Source: an uncultured Oscillospiraceae bacterium
GTDB lineage: Bacteria; Bacillota; Clostridia; Oscillospirales; Oscillospiraceae
Assembly: GCA_934646005.1 (NCBI GenBank)
Contig: CAKUED010000028.1
Location: forward strand, 1 to 14,188
DNA length: 14,188 nucleotides
Direction: 5' to 3'
Part shown: positions 14,014 to 14,188 of the stretch, one piece after another
Numbering within the stretch: position 1 is the stretch's first letter
Layout: every line of letters starts with the position of its first letter
Notes under the pieces: model-generated
What the model was told of the DNA's origin: nothing
Database searches by the model: none
The model's input: only the letters and a program-made list of their open reading frames with translations
Made by a program: the position numbers and the translations under genes

Positions 14014-14042
14014 TTGACAAATGAAACTCACGGTGCTATAAT
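14014..14042 (+). promoter_or_regulatory. Downstream tandem promoter P2 of a probable rRNA operon
   Basis: A perfect consensus: TTGACA (14014-14019), 17-base spacer, TATAAT (14037-14042). Two strong promoters 108 bp apart, with no open reading frame after them, are typical of Gram-positive rrn operons. Confidence 0.88.
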
Positions 14043-14049
14043 ACGAGAG

Positions 14050-14188
14050 TTCGCTGCGGTGAGGAATGAACGTTCCGATGAACCAAAGTTGAGCGATCCG
14101 CCCCCGAAACGGGCGAGTGTACCTTGTAAATTAAACAACGAGAAACATGACAAACACCTTGGACAATTTGATTTAATTAAGTTGTTCA
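14050..14188 (+). other. Probable rRNA operon leader (16S gene expected just beyond the edge)
   Basis: No protein is encoded. GTGTACCTTGTAAATTAAAC (14117-14136) resembles the boxA-like antitermination sequence before Gram-positive 16S genes, and a small GC stem (CGCCCCCGAAACGGGCG) precedes it. The last 30 bases can fold as an imperfect hairpin (TGGACAATTT with AAGTTGTTCA). The 16S start itself is not in the window. Confidence 0.7.

Overview
The window looks like chromosome from a GC-rich, endospore-forming member of the Clostridia, most likely a gut Oscillospiraceae-type bacterium. The reasons are a GerA-type germination operon with a good sigma-G promoter match, Gram-positive ribosome binding sites, a FemX-type peptidoglycan bridge enzyme, and the style of the intergenic palindromic repeats. 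The genus is inferred, not shown. The left end lies inside a dispersed repeat and the right end stops in what reads as the leader of a ribosomal RNA operon, so this may be a whole contig broken at repeats.

Layout. Bases 1-1040 hold a small REP-associated tyrosine transposase gene (217-663, +) embedded in an array of ~112-bp palindromic elements: copies at 25-136, 714-825 and 861-971, plus a remnant at 669-677. Bases 1043-4545 (-) carry an agmatine catabolic operon in the order agmatine deiminase, agmatine/putrescine antiporter, putrescine carbamoyltransferase. It faces away from an IclR-family regulator (4723-5484, +). The 177-bp divergent region is packed with GCGAA half-sites, four of them spaced exactly 10 bp apart. 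No carbamate kinase gene is present. A strong terminator follows the regulator.

Bases 5543-6032 form a non-coding element bounded by perfect 20-bp inverted repeats. It is built from three ~79-bp units in one orientation followed by three in the other, and each unit carries a GC-rich hairpin. Its units share their architecture with the repeats around the transposase. A second hairpin repeat and a terminator-like hairpin follow.

Bases 6152-10883 (-) are a probable operon read as femX-like aminoacyltransferase, alanine-racemase-like enzyme, mnmE and cysteine desulfurase. The first two concern peptidoglycan precursors. The last two both fit wobble-uridine (U34) tRNA modification. A 136-bp divergent region (10884-11019) separates this operon from a germinant receptor operon (11020-13902, +): a GerA subunit, a very short GerC-like protein without a lipobox, and a GerB permease, all translationally overlapping. 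Three bases after the last stop codon, two consensus housekeeping promoters in tandem begin (13906-14042), followed by a leader that reads like the start of an rrn operon.

The most unusual features are the two related palindromic repeat systems, one with its own transposase and with compensatory changes in its hairpins; the phased operator-like array between the regulator and the agmatine operon; and the minimal GerC-like subunit.
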